A stretch of 5,291 bases of DNA from JBBRYB01 sp038238115 (GTDB taxonomy: Bacteria > Actinomycetota > Actinomycetes > Propionibacteriales > Nocardioidaceae), in assembly GCA_038238115.1 (NCBI GenBank), contig JBBRYB010000161.1, positions 1 to 5,291 on the forward strand, read 5' to 3'. Below, in pieces: positions 4,720 through 5,291 of this stretch. Made by a program: the position numbers and the translations under genes. Every line of letters starts with the position of its first letter. Position 1 is the stretch's first letter. Under the pieces are notes generated by a model. It made no database searches and was not told the DNA's origin. It saw only the letters and a list, made by a program, of their open reading frames with translations.

Positions 4720-4735
4720 CCCCGCTGGCGCGGGG
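4720..4735. terminator. GC-rich hairpin between two converging gene remnants
   Basis: CCCCGC (4720-4725), loop TGGC, GCGGGG (4730-4735). It lies 10 nt after the TGA ending the plus-strand remnant frame and 20 nt beyond the end of the minus-strand remnant. Probably a leftover bidirectional terminator. Confidence 0.5.
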
Positions 4736-4755
4736 GCGTGCCGTCGGCGGCCCGG

Positions 4756-5011
4756 TCAGAGGATGCGGTAGGCCACACCCTGGCCGAGGACACCGCCGAC
4801 GAACGTGGTTCCGCAAGGACGGCCCCCCAGGGAGCGAGCCGGAAGAGCGTGCACCCCGGTTGGGACCTTTCTCGTTCGTGACGCCGTCGAAGTTGCCGTC
4901 GGTGCCTCGGATCAGGCCGCCCTGCGGGTTGACGCCGCCGGCCGCCTAGAGCTCGTGCAGGACGTCGTAGGCGGCTGCGGGCGGCTCCTCACCGAAGGGG
5001 CTCGAGGGACC
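4756..5011 (-). pseudogene. GloVer (Gloeo_Verruco) tandem-repeat protein remnant with stop codon and frameshifts
   Basis: On the minus strand from about 4999, one frame reads PFGEEPPAAAYDVLHEL, a TAG at 4946-4948, then AAGGVNPQGGLIRGTDGNFD and GVTNEKGPNRG. A second frame from 4853 reads CTLFRLAPWG. A third frame ends CGTTFVGGVLGQGVAYRIL with TGA at 4756-4758. The order VLxxF/L, GG, NPxxGLIxGxDGNFxGxT, GTxFxLxPxG is the signature of the repeat named for Gloeobacter and Verrucomicrobia (TIGR03803-type), found in large cell-surface or secreted proteins. Only about one repeat is left, and three frames plus an internal stop mean it is dead. It begins right after the stop of the MmcQ/YjbR gene on the same strand, so the front of the original gene has been deleted. 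Confidence 0.62.
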
Positions 5012-5291
5012 TCACCCGGGTTGTGGCTGGTGCGCTTCCTCCCATCGACGTACGGCCCGGGCCGGCGCTCGCAGGCGCCAGGAGTCGGTGACGAGCTCGG
5101 CCAGCTCAGCAGCCGATACGGCGGCCAACCGGACCAGCACAAGAGCATGACCGTCGTAATGCGGGATGCTGAAGAACGCCTCACTGTCCGACGCGATCAG
5201 CGCGTGCTTGTCCTCCTCCGACGCCACGTGCAAGCCGGCAGCTCCGAGCTCCTCCCGCAGATAGGCAAAGGCCCGCGGCTTCGTTCGCCAC
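5012..5291 (-). CDS. MmcQ/YjbR-family protein, 5' end cut by the window edge
   Basis: The frame is open from the right edge to TGA at 5012-5014, giving 92 visible residues. It shows the MmcQ/YjbR (CyaY-like fold) pattern: TKPRAFAYLREELGAAG, then HVASEEDKHALIASDSEAFFSIPHYDGHALVLVRL with the hallmark PHYDG, then AAELAELVTDSWRLRAP, which matches the family's LxxLLxDAWRxxAP helix. Family members are usually about 115-130 residues, so perhaps 25-35 residues lie outside. The family is small, cytoplasmic and related in fold to DNA-binding or frataxin-like proteins; its cellular role is poorly defined. A TTG at 5231-5233 could be mistaken for a start, but the frame and family homology continue upstream. 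Sure of the family. Confidence 0.85.
   Translation of the reverse strand, partial: WRTKPRAFAYLREELGAAGLHVASEEDKHALIASDSEAFFSIPHYDGHALVLVRLAAVSAAELAELVTDSWRLRAPARAVRRWEEAHQPQPG

Noticed and set aside
4713..4949. Plus-strand open frame containing FSFVTPSKLP, resembling the FSFVTPN motif of phosphoesterases
   Set aside because: The same bases on the minus strand give the much longer GLIRGTDGNFDGVT repeat signature, and the plus frame around the motif is Arg/Pro-rich noise. The match is probably chance.
1..5291. CRISPR array, tRNA, rRNA, transposase or integrase
   Set aside because: No regularly spaced long repeats, no cloverleaf or conserved tRNA arms, and no transposase or recombinase motifs seen in any frame.

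Overview
The window is high-GC DNA with strong G/C preference at third codon positions, GTG starts, TANNNT-type -10 elements and GC-rich hairpins without U-tracts. Together with the protein families present, this points to an actinobacterium (Actinomycetota), probably a filamentous or soil-type genome. Genus cannot be fixed from sequence alone. It reads as an accessory region: single-gene units, small secreted proteins and several broken genes, with no large operon.

Left part (1-1023). An ECF-type sigma factor, of which only the N-terminal region 2 is inside the window, runs off the left edge on the minus strand behind a clear AGGAGG. Upstream of it lies a broken minus-strand gene for a small cysteine- and tryptophan-rich secreted protein, whose signal-peptide-like start and mature part are in different frames. 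Next is a C-terminally short DUF4440/SnoaL-like (NTF2 fold) protein.

Middle (1024-3976). An aldo/keto reductase on the plus strand appears to be transcribed leaderless. It carries an Arg where the family has its catalytic Lys. It converges on a 90-residue secreted protein with an excalibur-like DRNGNGVAC motif. That gene is divergent from a LuxR-type regulator, and the shared intergenic region holds an operator-like dyad. The regulator converges, across a strong hairpin, on a 278-residue secreted protein with eight cysteines. The promoter region of this last gene holds four dyads, one close to a LacI-family/cre-type operator.

Right part (3977-5291). The intergenic region is followed by gene remnants: two tandem hairpins, a frameshifted fragment of a phosphoesterase (PF04185-like) on plus, a GC hairpin, and on minus a frameshifted, stop-containing fragment of a GloVer (Gloeo_Verruco, TIGR03803-type) tandem-repeat protein. 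A MmcQ/YjbR-family protein is cut by the right edge.

No defence system, CRISPR array, transposase or RNA gene was recognised. The most notable items are the operator cluster before the eight-cysteine secreted protein, the altered active site of the reductase, and the tract of decayed secreted-protein genes.
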